DNA of 64,000 nt, taken from positions 744,001-808,000 of the forward strand of contig NZ_SEON01000002.1 in NCBI RefSeq assembly GCF_004152845.1, written 5' to 3'. Made by a program: the position numbers and the translations under genes. The stretch comes from Sphingobium fuliginis. Its GTDB lineage: Bacteria; Pseudomonadota; Alphaproteobacteria; Sphingomonadales; Sphingomonadaceae. Positions 47,506-56,716 of this stretch are shown here, in pieces. The stretch's first letter is position 1. Each line of letters begins with the position of its first letter. The notes under the pieces are model-generated. The model was not told where the DNA came from and ran no database searches. It saw nothing but the letters and a program-made list of their open reading frames with translations.

Positions 47506-48693
47506 ATGTCCACCGGCATGAGCGAACGCGATCCTCTCGGCCATCCCGTCTATCGGAACATGCCCACCACCATCTTCGAGAAAATGTCCGCCCGCGCGCG
47601 GGAGACCGGTGCGATCAACCTGGGACAGGGCTTTCCCGACGCCCAGGGACCGGAGGAGATACTCCGCGCCGCCACCGACGCGCTGCTGACCCGGTCCAAC
47701 CAATATCCGCCCATGGCGGGCCTTGCCGAACTGCGCGAGGCGGTGGCGGCGCATTATGCGCGGCATCAGGGGCTGGACCTGTCGCCGCAGGAGGTGATCG
47801 TCACCTCCGGCGCGACGGAGGCGATCGCGGCCAGCCTGCTGGCGCTGGTCCGGCCCGGCGACGAGGTGCTGGTGCTGGCGCCGCTCTACGACGCCTATCT
47901 GCCGCTGATCGAGCGGGCGGGCGGGGTGGCGCGGGTGCTGCGGCTCACCCCGCCCGAATGGCGGATCGGGCGGCAGGCGCTGGCGGCGGCGGTCACGCCA
48001 AAAACCCGGTTCCTGCTGATGAACAATCCGGTGAACCCGACGGGCATCGCCCTGCGCGAAGAGGAACTGGCGCTGCTGGCGGAATTTTGCGTGGAAAACG
48101 ACCTGATCGCCATTTGCGACGAGGTGTGGGAGCATATCGCCTATGACGGCATCGCCCACAGGCCGCTGATCGGCTTTCCCGGCATGCGGAATCGGACGGT
48201 GAAGATCGGGTCGGCGGGCAAGATCTTCTCCGTCACCGGATGGAAGGTCGGATGGATGTGCGCCGCCCCGCCGCTGGCGACGCTGCTTGCCCGCGCGCAC
48301 CAGTTCATCACCTTCACCACCCCGCCCCATCTGCAATGGGCGGTGGCCGAGGGGCTGGCCAAGCCGGAACGCTGGTTCGACGCGATGCGCGCCGCCTATC
48401 AGGCTTCGCGCGATCGCCTGGTCGCGGGGCTGCGCGGGGCAGGCTATGTCGTCAATTCCAGCGCGGCGACATGGTTCGTGACCGTCGACCTGCCCGCTTC
48501 CGGCATCGACATGGACGACGTCGCCTTTTGCGAGCGGATCATCGATGAAGCGGGCGTGGCGGCGATCCCGATTTCCGCCTTCTATCCCGCAGAACCGGTG
48601 ACGCATCTCGTCCGCCTGTGCTTTTCCAAGGCGGACGAAATATTGGACGAGGCGGTGGCGCGGCTGGCGGCTTTCCGAACGTCCCTGACCTGA
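47506..48693 (+). CDS. PLP-dependent class I/II aminotransferase
   Basis: The 395-residue product is a fold-type I aminotransferase with N-P-x-N-P-T-G (N-N-P-V-N-P-T-G), D-E-V-W and the PLP-binding Lys239 in G-S-A-G-K-I-F-S-V-T-G-W-K. It resembles the group that includes methionine and kynurenine aminotransferases. The substrate cannot be fixed from sequence alone. A second in-frame ATG lies four codons downstream. Confidence 0.85.
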   Translation: MSTGMSERDPLGHPVYRNMPTTIFEKMSARARETGAINLGQGFPDAQGPEEILRAATDALLTRSNQYPPMAGLAELREAVAAHYARHQGLDLSPQEVIVTSGATEAIAASLLALVRPGDEVLVLAPLYDAYLPLIERAGGVARVLRLTPPEWRIGRQALAAAVTPKTRFLLMNNPVNPTGIALREEELALLAEFCVENDLIAICDEVWEHIAYDGIAHRPLIGFPGMRNRTVKIGSAGKIFSVTGWKVGWMCAAPPLATLLARAHQFITFTTPPHLQWAVAEGLAKPERWFDAMRAAYQASRDRLVAGLRGAGYVVNSSAATWFVTVDLPASGIDMDDVAFCERIIDEAGVAAIPISAFYPAEPVTHLVRLCFSKADEILDEAVARLAAFRTSLT

Positions 48694-48779
48694 AACGCCT
48701 GGCCGGCGGATGCCGCATGCCGCTTGCGGCGGTGACGTCATGCGGCTAGGTTCACCTTTCGTTCTGCAAAGGGGCATAT

Positions 48780-50213
48780 ATGGACAGCCTGGCCGCCATT
48801 CTCATCATTGTCGCTCTGGTCGCGGGGCTGGCGATCGGCTGGCTGGCGCGGGGCCGGTCCGTGGCGCCGCTGCTGACGGAAAAGGCCGATCTGGCGGGCA
48901 AGCTGGACATGGCGGCGGCCCAGCGCAACGCCGCGATCCAGGAGCTGGTGGTGGCGCAGGAGCGCGCGGCGCAGGCGGCGGATCTGGCGCAGAAGCTGGA
49001 GGCGGAGCGCGCGGCGCGCGAAGCGGCGGCGCGGGAACTGGCGGCCTTGCGATCCGACACGCAGGCGCGGGCGGAAGCCTTCGAAGCGCAGATCGCGGCG
49101 CTCAAGGATGCGAAGGAGCAGCTTTCGGCCCAGTTCAGCGAAATTGGCGGCAAGCTGCTGCACCAGGCGCAGAGCCATTTCCTGGAACGCGCCGACCAGC
49201 GCATGATGCAGGCCCATGAGAAGAGTGAGGCGCAGCTGAGGCAATTGCTTCATCCGGTCAACGAGACGATCCAGCGTTACGACCAGAAGATCACCCAGAT
49301 CGAGCAGCAGCGGACGGAAGCCTATGGCATACTGCGCGGCGAGATCGAATCGATGAAGTCGGGGCAGGAGGCGGTGCGGGCCGAAGCGCAGCGGCTGGTC
49401 GATTCGCTGCGCCATGCGCCCAAGGCGCGGGGCCGCTGGGGCGAGCAGCAATTGCGCAATGTCCTGGAGACATGCGGCCTTTCCGAGCATGTGGATTTCC
49501 GGACCGAGGTGAGCGTGGAGGGCGAGGACGGCCGGCTGCGCCCCGACGCGATCCTGCGCGTGCCGGGCGGGCGGGCGCTGGTGATTGACGCCAAGGTGTC
49601 GTTGAATGCCTATCAGGACGCCTATGGCGCGGAGGGCGAGGAGGAGAGGAAGCGGCTCCTGTCCGCCCATGCGGCTGCGATGCGCGCGCATGTCGAGACG
49701 CTGGGGCGGAAAAGCTATGCCGACCAGTTCGACGAAGCGCCCGATTATGTGATCATGTTCGTGCCCGGGGAACATTTCCTCTCCGCCGCGCTGGAGCATG
49801 ATCCGCAGCTTTGGGACCATGCCTTCGGGAAGCGGGTGCTGCTGGCCACGCCGACCAACCTCATCGCCATTGCCCGGACCGTCGCGGCGGTGTGGCGGCA
49901 GGAGAAGATGGCGGATGAAGCCAAGCGGATCGGCATGCTGGGCAAGGAGCTTTACGAGCGGCTGGCCGGAGCGGCGGCGTCGCTCAAGAAGCTGGGCAAC
50001 CGGCTGAACGGGGCCGTTGCGGATTATAACAGCTTCGTCGGCAGCTTCGAGGGTCGCGTGCTGGTGACGGGCCGCAAGCTGCGCGACCTGAATATCGAGA
50101 CGGGGGGCAAGGAACTGGAAGAACTGGAGCCCGTGGAGGCGCTGGTTCGCGAACCGTCCTCGGCTGAGGCCGTGCGGGCTTTGCCGGAGGCGCTGCCGGA
50201 TGCGGCGGAGTAG
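48780..50213 (+). CDS. rmuC: DNA recombination protein RmuC
   Basis: The 477-residue product has an N-terminal membrane helix, a long Ala/Glu-rich coiled coil to about residue 190 and the PD-(D/E)XK-like RmuC domain (W-G-E-Q-Q-L-R-N-V-L-E, R-P-D-A-I-L-R-V-P and V-I-D-A-K-V-S-L). In E. coli RmuC limits inversions between short inverted repeats. Its presence beside many palindromic repeats is a coincidence as far as I can tell. Confidence 0.92.
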   Translation: MDSLAAILIIVALVAGLAIGWLARGRSVAPLLTEKADLAGKLDMAAAQRNAAIQELVVAQERAAQAADLAQKLEAERAAREAAARELAALRSDTQARAEAFEAQIAALKDAKEQLSAQFSEIGGKLLHQAQSHFLERADQRMMQAHEKSEAQLRQLLHPVNETIQRYDQKITQIEQQRTEAYGILRGEIESMKSGQEAVRAEAQRLVDSLRHAPKARGRWGEQQLRNVLETCGLSEHVDFRTEVSVEGEDGRLRPDAILRVPGGRALVIDAKVSLNAYQDAYGAEGEEERKRLLSAHAAAMRAHVETLGRKSYADQFDEAPDYVIMFVPGEHFLSAALEHDPQLWDHAFGKRVLLATPTNLIAIARTVAAVWRQEKMADEAKRIGMLGKELYERLAGAAASLKKLGNRLNGAVADYNSFVGSFEGRVLVTGRKLRDLNIETGGKELEELEPVEALVREPSSAEAVRALPEALPDAAE

Positions 50214-50406
50214 ATTTCCTGTGCATGAGGTTAGGAGGCTAATTATTTTAGGGTGAAGCGGGATTCGGGAACTGGGCTGCTGCCGTCTCAGGAGCGTGGA
50301 CCGGAGGAGGCCTGTTTGTCGCTCGATCTATCTATTAGCTGGCTAAGCATCATGCCCACTCGGCAGGAAATTTGCTCCCGGCCCCGCCAACTGGCATGGG
50401 CGAATC

Positions 50407-51036
50407 ATGAAACGCATCGGCCTTCTCGGCGGCTCCTTCAATCCGGCGCATGACGGGCATCGGGACATTTCCCGGTTCGCGATCCACGCCTTGCGGCTGG
50501 ATGAAGTCTGGTGGCTGGTTTCGCCGGGCAATCCCCTGAAGCCCCGGGCCGGCATGGCGCCCCTCCCCGCCCGTCTCGCCCGGGCCCGAAAAGTCGCGCG
50601 GCGCAACCTCATCCGGCCCACGGCCATAGAAACGCAGCTGCGCACCCGCTACACCATCGACACGGTGAAGGCCTTGCGAAGGCGCTATCCGCGCCACCGG
50701 TTCCTTTGGCTGATGGGGGCCGACAATCTCGCGCAATTCGGCCAGTGGAGGGACTGGCGCGGCATAGCCCGGATTATGCCCATTGCCGTGATCGCCCGGC
50801 CCGGCTATGATGAGGCCGCCCGTGGCTCACCGGCCATGAGCTGGCTGCGGCGCTTCGTCCGGCCCGCACGCCAGAGTGCAGCATGGACGGATTGGAGACC
50901 GCCGGCGCTTGTGCTTCTGCGCTTTCGCCCTGATCCAAGATCGGCGACCCTGCTGCGGCAGGCAGACCCCCTCTGGCATCGCGAATATGAACACAAACGC
51001 GTGCGCGACCCGCTCACGCGCCGGTTGATTGTCTAG
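50407..51036 (+). CDS. nadD: Nicotinate-nucleotide adenylyltransferase
   Basis: The 209-residue product has the nucleotidyltransferase start G-G-S-F-N-P-A-H-D-G-H and the substrate block W-L-M-G-A-D-N-L. It makes deamido-NAD in NAD biosynthesis. It heads the conserved cluster nadD-rsfS-rlmH-envC. The 193-nt gap upstream shows nothing I can identify. Confidence 0.94.
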   Translation: MKRIGLLGGSFNPAHDGHRDISRFAIHALRLDEVWWLVSPGNPLKPRAGMAPLPARLARARKVARRNLIRPTAIETQLRTRYTIDTVKALRRRYPRHRFLWLMGADNLAQFGQWRDWRGIARIMPIAVIARPGYDEAARGSPAMSWLRRFVRPARQSAAWTDWRPPALVLLRFRPDPRSATLLRQADPLWHREYEHKRVRDPLTRRLIV

Positions 51037-51048
51037 AATGGAGCATCT

Positions 51049-51438
51049 TTGACCAGACCGCATCCCGCCAACGACACGGCTCATAATGCCGACAGCGTTG
51101 CCGCCCTGCATGACCTTGTCTTGAAGTCGCTTGACGACGACCAGGCGCAGGAAACCATCTCCATCCCCCTTGAAGGCAAGAGCAGCATCGCCGATCACAT
51201 GGTGATCGCCAGCGGGCGTTCGTCCCGTCAGGTGGCGTCGATGGCGCAGAAGCTGGCTGAGCGGATCAAGCAGGCGACCGGGCGCTCCGCCCGCATAGAG
51301 GGCCTGCCCGTGGCCGATTGGGTGTTGATCGATGCCGGCGACGTGATCGTTCATCTGTTCCGGCCGGAGGTGCGCAGCTTCTACAATCTGGAGCGGATGT
51401 GGGGCTTTGTCGACGCGCCGGTGGCGGGAACCGCCTGA
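51049..51438 (+). CDS. rsfS: Ribosomal silencing factor RsfS
   Basis: The 129-residue product is of the RsfS/Iojap family, which binds L14 and blocks subunit joining in starvation. Motifs seen are S-I-A-D-H-M-V-I-A-S-G-R-S-S-R-Q-V, G-L-P-V-A-D-W-V-L-I-D and V-I-V-H-L-F-R-P-E-V-R-S-F-Y-N-L-E-R-M-W. The start is TTG at 51049 with GGAG 5 nt upstream; no ATG is available in this frame. It lies 12 nt after nadD. Confidence 0.93.
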   Translation: MTRPHPANDTAHNADSVAALHDLVLKSLDDDQAQETISIPLEGKSSIADHMVIASGRSSRQVASMAQKLAERIKQATGRSARIEGLPVADWVLIDAGDVIVHLFRPEVRSFYNLERMWGFVDAPVAGTA

Positions 51439-51471
51439 CCCGCCGCTTCGACAAGCGCGTCCCGCCTTGTT

Positions 51472-51583
51472 AGAGCGCGCTGCGTTCCATCGGGCGCAGG
51501 TCGCGCGCCCTAATTTTCGTCGTCGCAACATTAAGCGGAAACCGGTTCCCACTTTTCTGCACGATTTTTCTGCACGATGCTCT
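51472..51583. repeat. Dispersed palindromic intergenic repeat, copy B (inverted)
   Basis: This 112-bp element aligns in reverse with copy A (30866-30968): AGAGC/GCTCT ends, the AACCGGTTCCCACTTTT core, and the GCGCGCTGCGT end. It carries an extra internal duplication of TCTGCACGAT. It is inserted between rsfS and rlmH, ending 13 nt before the rlmH start codon, so it forms most of that gene's leader. Confidence 0.8.
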
Positions 51584-51596
51584 AAGGGGGCAGACC

Positions 51597-52019
51597 ATGC
51601 TCCTCCACATCATCGCGCGCGGAAAGATCGGGCGCTCGCCCGAGGCGGAACTGGTCGACCGTTATGCGAAGCGGCTGACCATGCCGTTCAGGATCACCGA
51701 ACTGCCCGATCGGGGCGGCAAGCTGCCGCCGGCCCCGCCGGGCACCGTCACCGTCATGCTGGACGAAAAGGGCCGGCAGCTCAGTTCCATCGATTTCGCC
51801 CGCCGCATCGAGGGGTGGCGAGATTCCGGCAAGCGCGAATGCCGCTTCCTGATCGGCGCGGCGGACGGCTTCGACGATGCGGATCGGGACAATGCGGACC
51901 TGCTGATCGCCTTTGGCGCGATGACATGGCCCCATATGATGGCCCGCGCCATGCTGGCCGAGCAATTGTGGCGGGCCTGCTCGATCCTGGCCGGGCATCC
52001 CTATCATCGCGAAGGGTAG
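51597..52019 (+). CDS. rlmH: 23S rRNA (pseudouridine-1915 N3)-methyltransferase RlmH
   Basis: The 140-residue SPOUT methyltransferase carries L-D-E-K-G-R-Q-L-S-S, F-L-I-G-A-A-D-G-F and the C-terminal L-A-E-Q-L-W-R-A-C-S-I-L-A-G-H-P-Y-H trefoil-knot signature. It modifies helix 69 of 23S rRNA on whole ribosomes. The ribosome binding site lies in the 13 nt between the repeat element and the ATG. Confidence 0.95.
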   Translation: MLLHIIARGKIGRSPEAELVDRYAKRLTMPFRITELPDRGGKLPPAPPGTVTVMLDEKGRQLSSIDFARRIEGWRDSGKRECRFLIGAADGFDDADRDNADLLIAFGAMTWPHMMARAMLAEQLWRACSILAGHPYHREG

Positions 52020-52063
52020 GGTCTGAAGTTTCTCCTGCTCTGAACAGGGAGTGCAAGAGCCGG

Positions 52064-52083
52064 GTTCCTGCCTGCGCAGGAAC
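52064..52083. repeat. Short palindromic extragenic repeat, copy 2
   Basis: GTTCCTGC (52064-52071) and GCAGGAAC (52076-52083) form the same 8-bp, 4-nt-loop hairpin as at 24265-24284, again preceded by CCGG. It lies between rlmH and the envC-like gene. Confidence 0.6.
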
Positions 52084-52171
52084 CTGCGGGATGGAGGTTC
52101 TTTCATTCCGCCGGAACACAGCCTAGTCAGGGACGGTCGGCGCCGAACCGCGGACCGGCAGGGGGTTTTGG

Positions 52172-53407
52172 TTGAAACGGACGGCGATCATCGCGGCCTT
52201 TCTTGCCGGCGCGGCAGCGCTCGCCGGATCGCGCCTGCCCGCCGCCGAGGGGCAGGCCATCATCCTGACCGGCACTGGCGGCACCAGCCTCAGCGAGGAA
52301 CAGGCCGCCCTGAAGGCCGCGCGCCGCCAGTCGGAAGAAGCGCGGTCGCGCTCCGAACGGCTGGAACAGCAGGCCGCCGCCGCCCGCAACGAAGCCGACC
52401 AGGCCCGCCGCCGCGCCGCCGCCATGGCCGCCCGCATCCAGCAGGCGGAGGCGGACATACAGGCCGCGCAGGCCCGCATCGCCATCGTCGCCCGGCTCCA
52501 GCGGGCACAGGCCGTTCGCCTGGCCGCCAGGCAGGAGCCGGTCGTCCGCCTGACCGCCGCCTTGCAGATGATGGCGCAGCGGCCGCTGGCGCTGGCGCTG
52601 GTCCAGCCGGGATCGATCGACGACGCCATCCATATGCGCGCCGTGCTGGGGCAGGTGCTGCCCGTCATCCGGGAGCGGACCGCCGGCCTGCGCGCGGAAC
52701 TGGAGCGCAGCCGCGCCCTGCGCGCGACGGCCGAGCAGGCGGCGGATTCGCTTGCGCAAAGCCAGCGGGACCTGAAGCAGCGGCAGGCGGCCCTGCAAAG
52801 GCTGGAAACGCAAAAGCGGCTGGCAGCGCAGGATTACAGGGCCAATGCCGATCTGGAAAGCGACCGCGCGCTTGCCCTTGGCGAGCGGGCGCGCGACATC
52901 GTCGACCTGATGGACAGGCTGGAGGAGGCGGGCGACCTGCGCGACCGGCTGGCTGCCCTGCCCGGTCCCCTGTTGCGCCCCGCCCGACCCGATCAGGCGC
53001 GCGCGTCCGCACCGGCCCGTCCGCGCAGCCCTGGCGCGCCGCCGCCCTATCGCCTGCCGGTCGTCGGCCAGCTGGTGACGGGCATGGGCGAAGTGTCGGA
53101 AGGCGGCGTCCGCTCACGCGGCCTGACCATCGCCACGCGCCCCGATGCTCTGGCCGTGGCGCCGACGGCCGGCCGCGTCGTCTTTGCCGGCCCCTATCGC
53201 GGCTATGGGCAGATCGTCATCATCGACCATGGCGGCGGCTGGACGACGCTGATCACCGGCCTGCTGCGCCTCAACGCCGCCGTGGGGGATGTGGTGCGGC
53301 AAGGCGATCCGCTCGGCAATGCCGGGCCCGGGCGGCCCAGCATCACCGTCGAACTGCGACGGAACGGCCGCCCTGTCGACATCGTGCCGCTGGTGGGCGC
53401 TGGCTGA
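52172..53407 (+). CDS. envC: EnvC-like murein hydrolase activator (degenerate LytM domain)
   Basis: The 411-residue product has a signal peptide, two long coiled-coil stretches (about 40-270) and a C-terminal M23/LytM fold. The catalytic residues are gone: S-R-G-L-T-I stands where H-x-x-x-D is expected, and R-P-S-I-T-V-E-L replaces H-L-H-F-E. This is typical of EnvC, which activates amidases rather than cutting peptidoglycan. The start is TTG at 52172. In related genomes a C-terminal protease gene often follows; here a convergent htpX does. Confidence 0.85.
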   Translation: MKRTAIIAAFLAGAAALAGSRLPAAEGQAIILTGTGGTSLSEEQAALKAARRQSEEARSRSERLEQQAAAARNEADQARRRAAAMAARIQQAEADIQAAQARIAIVARLQRAQAVRLAARQEPVVRLTAALQMMAQRPLALALVQPGSIDDAIHMRAVLGQVLPVIRERTAGLRAELERSRALRATAEQAADSLAQSQRDLKQRQAALQRLETQKRLAAQDYRANADLESDRALALGERARDIVDLMDRLEEAGDLRDRLAALPGPLLRPARPDQARASAPARPRSPGAPPPYRLPVVGQLVTGMGEVSEGGVRSRGLTIATRPDALAVAPTAGRVVFAGPYRGYGQIVIIDHGGGWTTLITGLLRLNAAVGDVVRQGDPLGNAGPGRPSITVELRRNGRPVDIVPLVGAG

Positions 53408-53456
53408 TCCGTCGCGCAAGTCGGGAGGTGATCCCCTGTCCCGGAATGGCGGCCCC

Positions 53457-53495
53457 AGAGCGCGCTGCGTTAAATCGGACGCAGGCCGCGCGCTC
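53457..53495. repeat. Dispersed palindromic repeat, half copy C
   Basis: The 39 bases starting AGAGCGCGCTGCGT match the left end of copy B (51472 onward) with a few substitutions. The rest of the element is missing or too diverged to align, though GTGGGAAC recurs at 53514. It lies between the convergent envC-like gene and htpX. Confidence 0.65.
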
Positions 53496-53552
53496 CCACG
53501 GGACAAGCGGCTCGTGGGAACGGGGTGCAAGGATGCCAGCGGCGTGCGATGC

Positions 53553-54500
53553 TTAATCCCGGCGCAGCGGATCGAGCGCGCTCGACCTGCGGGCTCGGGT
53601 CGCTGCCGGGGGCTGGACTGCCGGAAACTGGGCTGGCGGGGATAGGGCGGATGCGCGCCGCGGCAGGGATGGGCCGCCCGCCATCTCCTCCAGCGCGGTG
53701 ATGCGCTTTTCCGTTGCCGGGTGGGTGGAGAAAAGCTCGCTGACATGCACCGGCACGATATAGAGCTGGGCCGCGGCGGGATTGCGTTCGGCCACCGGAT
53801 TGGGAATCGCCTCCGCACGGCCGGAAATCTTGGCGAGGGCGGAGGCGAGCGCGCGGGGATTGCCGCTGATCTCCGCGCCGGCGCGGTCGGCGCCATATTC
53901 GCGCGTGCGGCTGATCGCCATCTGCACGATCATCGCGGCGAAAGGCGCGACGATCACCGCCAGCAGCGTCGCGGCGACATTGCCATGGCCGTTGTCATGA
54001 TTGCCGCCGCGGAAGAACAGGCCGAAATTGGCGAGCATGGAGATCGCGCCCGCAATGGTCGCCACCATCGTCATGATCAGCGTGTCGCGGTTGCGAACAT
54101 GGCCCAGTTCATGCGCCATGACGCCCGCCACTTCGTCCCGGCTGAGCATCGACAGCAGGCCGGTGGTGGCGGCGACGGCCGCATGCTTCGGGTCGCGGCC
54201 CGTTGCGAAGGCATTGGGGTGCGGCTCATCGATCAGATAGACGCGCGGCATGGGGAGATCGGCGCGCCGGGCGAGGTCCGCGACGAGGCTGTAGAATTCG
54301 GGCGCGCTCCGCGCATCCACCTCCCGCGCATGATGCATCGACAGCACGATCCTGTCGGCGTTCCAGAAGGTGAGCAGGTTCATGCCCGCCGCCACCAGCA
54401 GCGCGATCACCGCGCCGCCGCCGCCGCCGAGCGTGTAGCCCAATGCCATGAACAGCGCCGTCAGCGCCGACAGCAGCATCACCGTCTTCATCCCACTCAC
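53553..54500 (-). CDS. htpX: Membrane zinc metalloprotease HtpX (M48)
   Basis: The 315-residue product has two N-terminal and two central transmembrane helices and the active site H-E-L-G-H (His130, Glu131, His134). The Pro/Ala/Arg-rich C-terminus extends beyond the E. coli form. HtpX degrades damaged membrane proteins together with FtsH. I chose GTG at 54500 because AAAGGAG lies about 10 nt upstream of it; the ATG at 54491 is too far from that site. Confidence 0.93.
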   Translation of the reverse strand: MSGMKTVMLLSALTALFMALGYTLGGGGGAVIALLVAAGMNLLTFWNADRIVLSMHHAREVDARSAPEFYSLVADLARRADLPMPRVYLIDEPHPNAFATGRDPKHAAVAATTGLLSMLSRDEVAGVMAHELGHVRNRDTLIMTMVATIAGAISMLANFGLFFRGGNHDNGHGNVAATLLAVIVAPFAAMIVQMAISRTREYGADRAGAEISGNPRALASALAKISGRAEAIPNPVAERNPAAAQLYIVPVHVSELFSTHPATEKRITALEEMAGGPSLPRRASALSPPAQFPAVQPPAATRARRSSALDPLRRD

Positions 54501-54605
54501 TTGCGAAAGTCTCCTTTACGGCCCAGATAGCGGCCTTACTCTGAATATGGGGCGCCCCTGAATATGGGGTGACGATGACGCCCCCGCAATCGAAAGGATG
54601 GACCG

Positions 54606-54779
54606 ATGGGAACCTTCAACGGCAAGCGCCCCGCGCATGTGAAGCCGCCCGCGCACCTTTCCAAGAGCCCGCCGGTGCCGCAGCCCGACCCGATCGACAG
54701 TCCCTCCCGCCATGACGAGTTATTGAGCCCCGTTCGCTACGGCGACTGGGAACGCAAGGGAATCGCTATCGATTTCTGA
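54606..54779 (+). CDS. SDHAF4-like small protein (DUF1674)
   Basis: The 57-residue product starts M-G-T-F-N-G-K-R-P-A and ends with the family signature P-V-R-Y-G-D-W-E-R-K-G-I-A-I-D-F. This family includes mitochondrial SDHAF4, which binds the flavoprotein of succinate dehydrogenase during assembly. It has a good ribosome binding site (GAAAGGA). No sdh gene is in the window. It is divergent from htpX. Confidence 0.88.
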   Translation: MGTFNGKRPAHVKPPAHLSKSPPVPQPDPIDSPSRHDELLSPVRYGDWERKGIAIDF

Positions 54780-54944
54780 TCCGGCCGCCAAAGACGGTTA
54801 ACGGTTCATCGCTGTTTGGGCACAGTTGGCGATGGCCTGTGCCGCGGATGCGGGCGGCACCGAACGCCCCCCTAGCCTTTTGCGCTGCAAAACGGGCAGG
54901 CTTTTATCCGAGCGGAAAGCATAACATACCGGGGCGCGGATGAA

Positions 54945-55406
54945 GTGAACGTGGTTGCCGAAGTCAATGTGAGGTCAGTGTCGGATTACGCGCCGGAGGA
55001 TGCGGCGCTTCTGTGTGCAGTGGGTCGTCTGGTCTGTGCCTGGACGATGCTGGAACAGAGCCTGGAGGCGAAGATCGCGATGATGCGGGAAGCCATGGGG
55101 GATGTGCGGACCGTGGGTGCCCGGACCCGTCCGGGCATGACGAAGCTGATGACCGAACTGCGGACCATGGTGTCGATGCGGGACAGGCGCAATGCCGGCG
55201 CATTGACGGAAATAGCGGATATCGAGCGCGACATGCAGAGGATCGACCGGTTCCGGTCGCTCATCATCGGCGGCTTTCAGCAGCCCGCGCCCGGCGGCTT
55301 CACATGCCGCGATGCGCGGAACAATCAGACGCATGTCTCGCTTGAGCAACTCGAAGCGGAAATTGCTTCCCTCGAAAGGGTGGCGCAGCGCCTGCTGGCT
55401 GTCTGA
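54945..55406 (+). CDS. Conserved hypothetical, alpha-helical
   Basis: The 153-residue product has a helix starting A-V-G-R-L-V-C-A-W-T-M-L-E-Q-S-L-E-A-K-I and further charged helices ending L-E-R-V-A-Q-R-L-L-A-V. No signal peptide or membrane segment is present. The first helix resembles small helical proteins of unknown function. I cannot name a family. The start is GTG at 54945. Confidence 0.6.
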   Translation: MNVVAEVNVRSVSDYAPEDAALLCAVGRLVCAWTMLEQSLEAKIAMMREAMGDVRTVGARTRPGMTKLMTELRTMVSMRDRRNAGALTEIADIERDMQRIDRFRSLIIGGFQQPAPGGFTCRDARNNQTHVSLEQLEAEIASLERVAQRLLAV

Positions 55407-55493
55407 ACGGGTTAAGTAATCTTCCACGCTTGATCTTTATGCGGCGGAGGGCGAAGCCTTCATTCCGCGCGCGAGCCAAGAAACAGGAGCCTC

Positions 55494-56393
55494 ATGTCCT
55501 ACAAACCGATTCGCAAAGCCGTTTTCCCTGTCGCGGGTCTTGGCACGCGCTTTCTTCCGGCGACCAAGTCGGTGCCCAAGGAATTGCTGCCGGTGGTCGA
55601 CCGTCCGCTGATCCAATATGCGGTGGACGAAGCGCGGGAGGCGGGGATCGAGCAGATGATCTTCGTGACCGGCCGCGGCAAGGGCGCGATCGAGGATTAT
55701 TTCGACATGGCCTTCGAGGCCGAGGCGACGCAGCGCGAGCGGGGCAAGGACCTGTCCGCGCTGGACGGCACGCGGCTGTCGCCGGGCAATGCGGTGTTCC
55801 TGCGCCAGCAGGAGCCGCTGGGCCTGGGCCACGCCATCTGGTGTGCGCGGGACATTGTCGGCGATGAGCCTTTCGCGATCCTGCTGCCCGACGAATTCAT
55901 GAAGGGCGCGCCGGGCCGGGGATGCCTGAAGCAGATGGTCGACGCCTATGACAGGGTCGGCGGCAATCTGGTCTGCGCGCTGGAAGTGCCGATGGCCGAC
56001 ACGCCGAGCTATGGCGTGATCGATCCCGGCCAGCGCGACGGCGCGCTGACCGAGGTGAAGGGACTGGTGGAAAAGCCCGCGCCGGGCACGGCGCCGTCCA
56101 ACCTGATCCTGCCGGGGCGCTATATCCTCCAGCCCGAAGTGATGAAGATCCTGGAGACGCAGGAGAAGGGCGCCGGCGGCGAGATCCAGCTTACCGATGC
56201 GATGGCGTCGATGATCGGCACCCAGCCCTTCCATGGCGTGACCTTCGATGGACGCCGCTTCGACTGCGGATCGAAGGCAGGATATATCGAGGCGAACCTC
56301 GCCCTCGCGCTGGACCGCGAGGATATGGGCGAGCATATCCGCAAGTTCGCATTGGCCGAACTGGGCGTCAGCGGGATCGCCGCCGCGGCCTGA
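55494..56393 (+). CDS. galU: UTP-glucose-1-phosphate uridylyltransferase
   Basis: The 299-residue product has the nucleotidyltransferase N-terminus A-V-F-P-V-A-G-L-G-T-R-F-L-P-A-T-K-S-V-P-K-E, plus L-P-D-E-F and F-D-C-G-S-K-A-G-Y. It makes UDP-glucose for exopolysaccharide and envelope glycans. The ribosome binding site CAGGAG precedes the ATG. It is followed by a terminator-like hairpin. Confidence 0.95.
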   Translation: MSYKPIRKAVFPVAGLGTRFLPATKSVPKELLPVVDRPLIQYAVDEAREAGIEQMIFVTGRGKGAIEDYFDMAFEAEATQRERGKDLSALDGTRLSPGNAVFLRQQEPLGLGHAIWCARDIVGDEPFAILLPDEFMKGAPGRGCLKQMVDAYDRVGGNLVCALEVPMADTPSYGVIDPGQRDGALTEVKGLVEKPAPGTAPSNLILPGRYILQPEVMKILETQEKGAGGEIQLTDAMASMIGTQPFHGVTFDGRRFDCGSKAGYIEANLALALDREDMGEHIRKFALAELGVSGIAAAA

Positions 56394-56407
56394 CAGGGCG
56401 ATGGAGA

Positions 56408-56438
56408 GGAAAGGCGTGGCCGGCCGCCACGCCTTTCC
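56408..56438 (+). terminator. Hairpin terminator after galU
   Basis: A perfect 13-bp stem (56408-56420 with 56426-56438, loop CGGCC) starts 15 nt after the galU stop codon. The 3' arm includes three T residues, then CCGTCTCT follows. The U-tract is poor, but the stem is strong and correctly placed before the riboswitch leader. Confidence 0.65.
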
Positions 56439-56511
56439 CGTCTCTGCGGCGCGCGGCAACAGCGCCGGGCGGTCTTGCCTCTGCCGCCGATTCATCCTAT
56501 GGGCCCCTGCG

Positions 56512-56640
56512 TCATCTGGGGAGTAGCCAGCCGTTCCCGAGGGAGCGGGCCGTTCGTCAACATATTTGGCCGAGAGGCCATGGCGGGCGGGATGCGGGAG
56601 ACCTTCGGCGTCCTTCCGCATCGGGCGAGACCAATGGCAT
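56512..56640 (+). ncRNA. yybP-ykoY (manganese) riboswitch
   Basis: The conserved core of this Mn2+ riboswitch class can be read in order: GGGGAGTAGCC near 56518, CGTCAACATA near 56555 and GGGCGAGACC near 56623, with paired helices between them. It lies upstream of a UPF0016 manganese exporter gene, the typical target. Downstream, GTCC plus GCCGGGCG can pair with CGCCCGGC plus GGAC. The second arm ends just before the start codon, suggesting control of translation initiation. It accounts for most of the 323-nt gene-free stretch 56394-56716. Confidence 0.85.
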
Positions 56641-56716
56641 CATCTTCTCCGTCCAGCCGGGCGGGAGGGGATGGTGGCATTGCGTCTTCACCTTCGCCCG
56701 GCCCGGACAGACCCTG

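Noticed and set aside
52172..53407. EnvC-like protein as an active M23 endopeptidase
   Set aside because: Both zinc-ligand motifs are replaced by non-coordinating residues, unlike the active M23 protein at 9217-10395.
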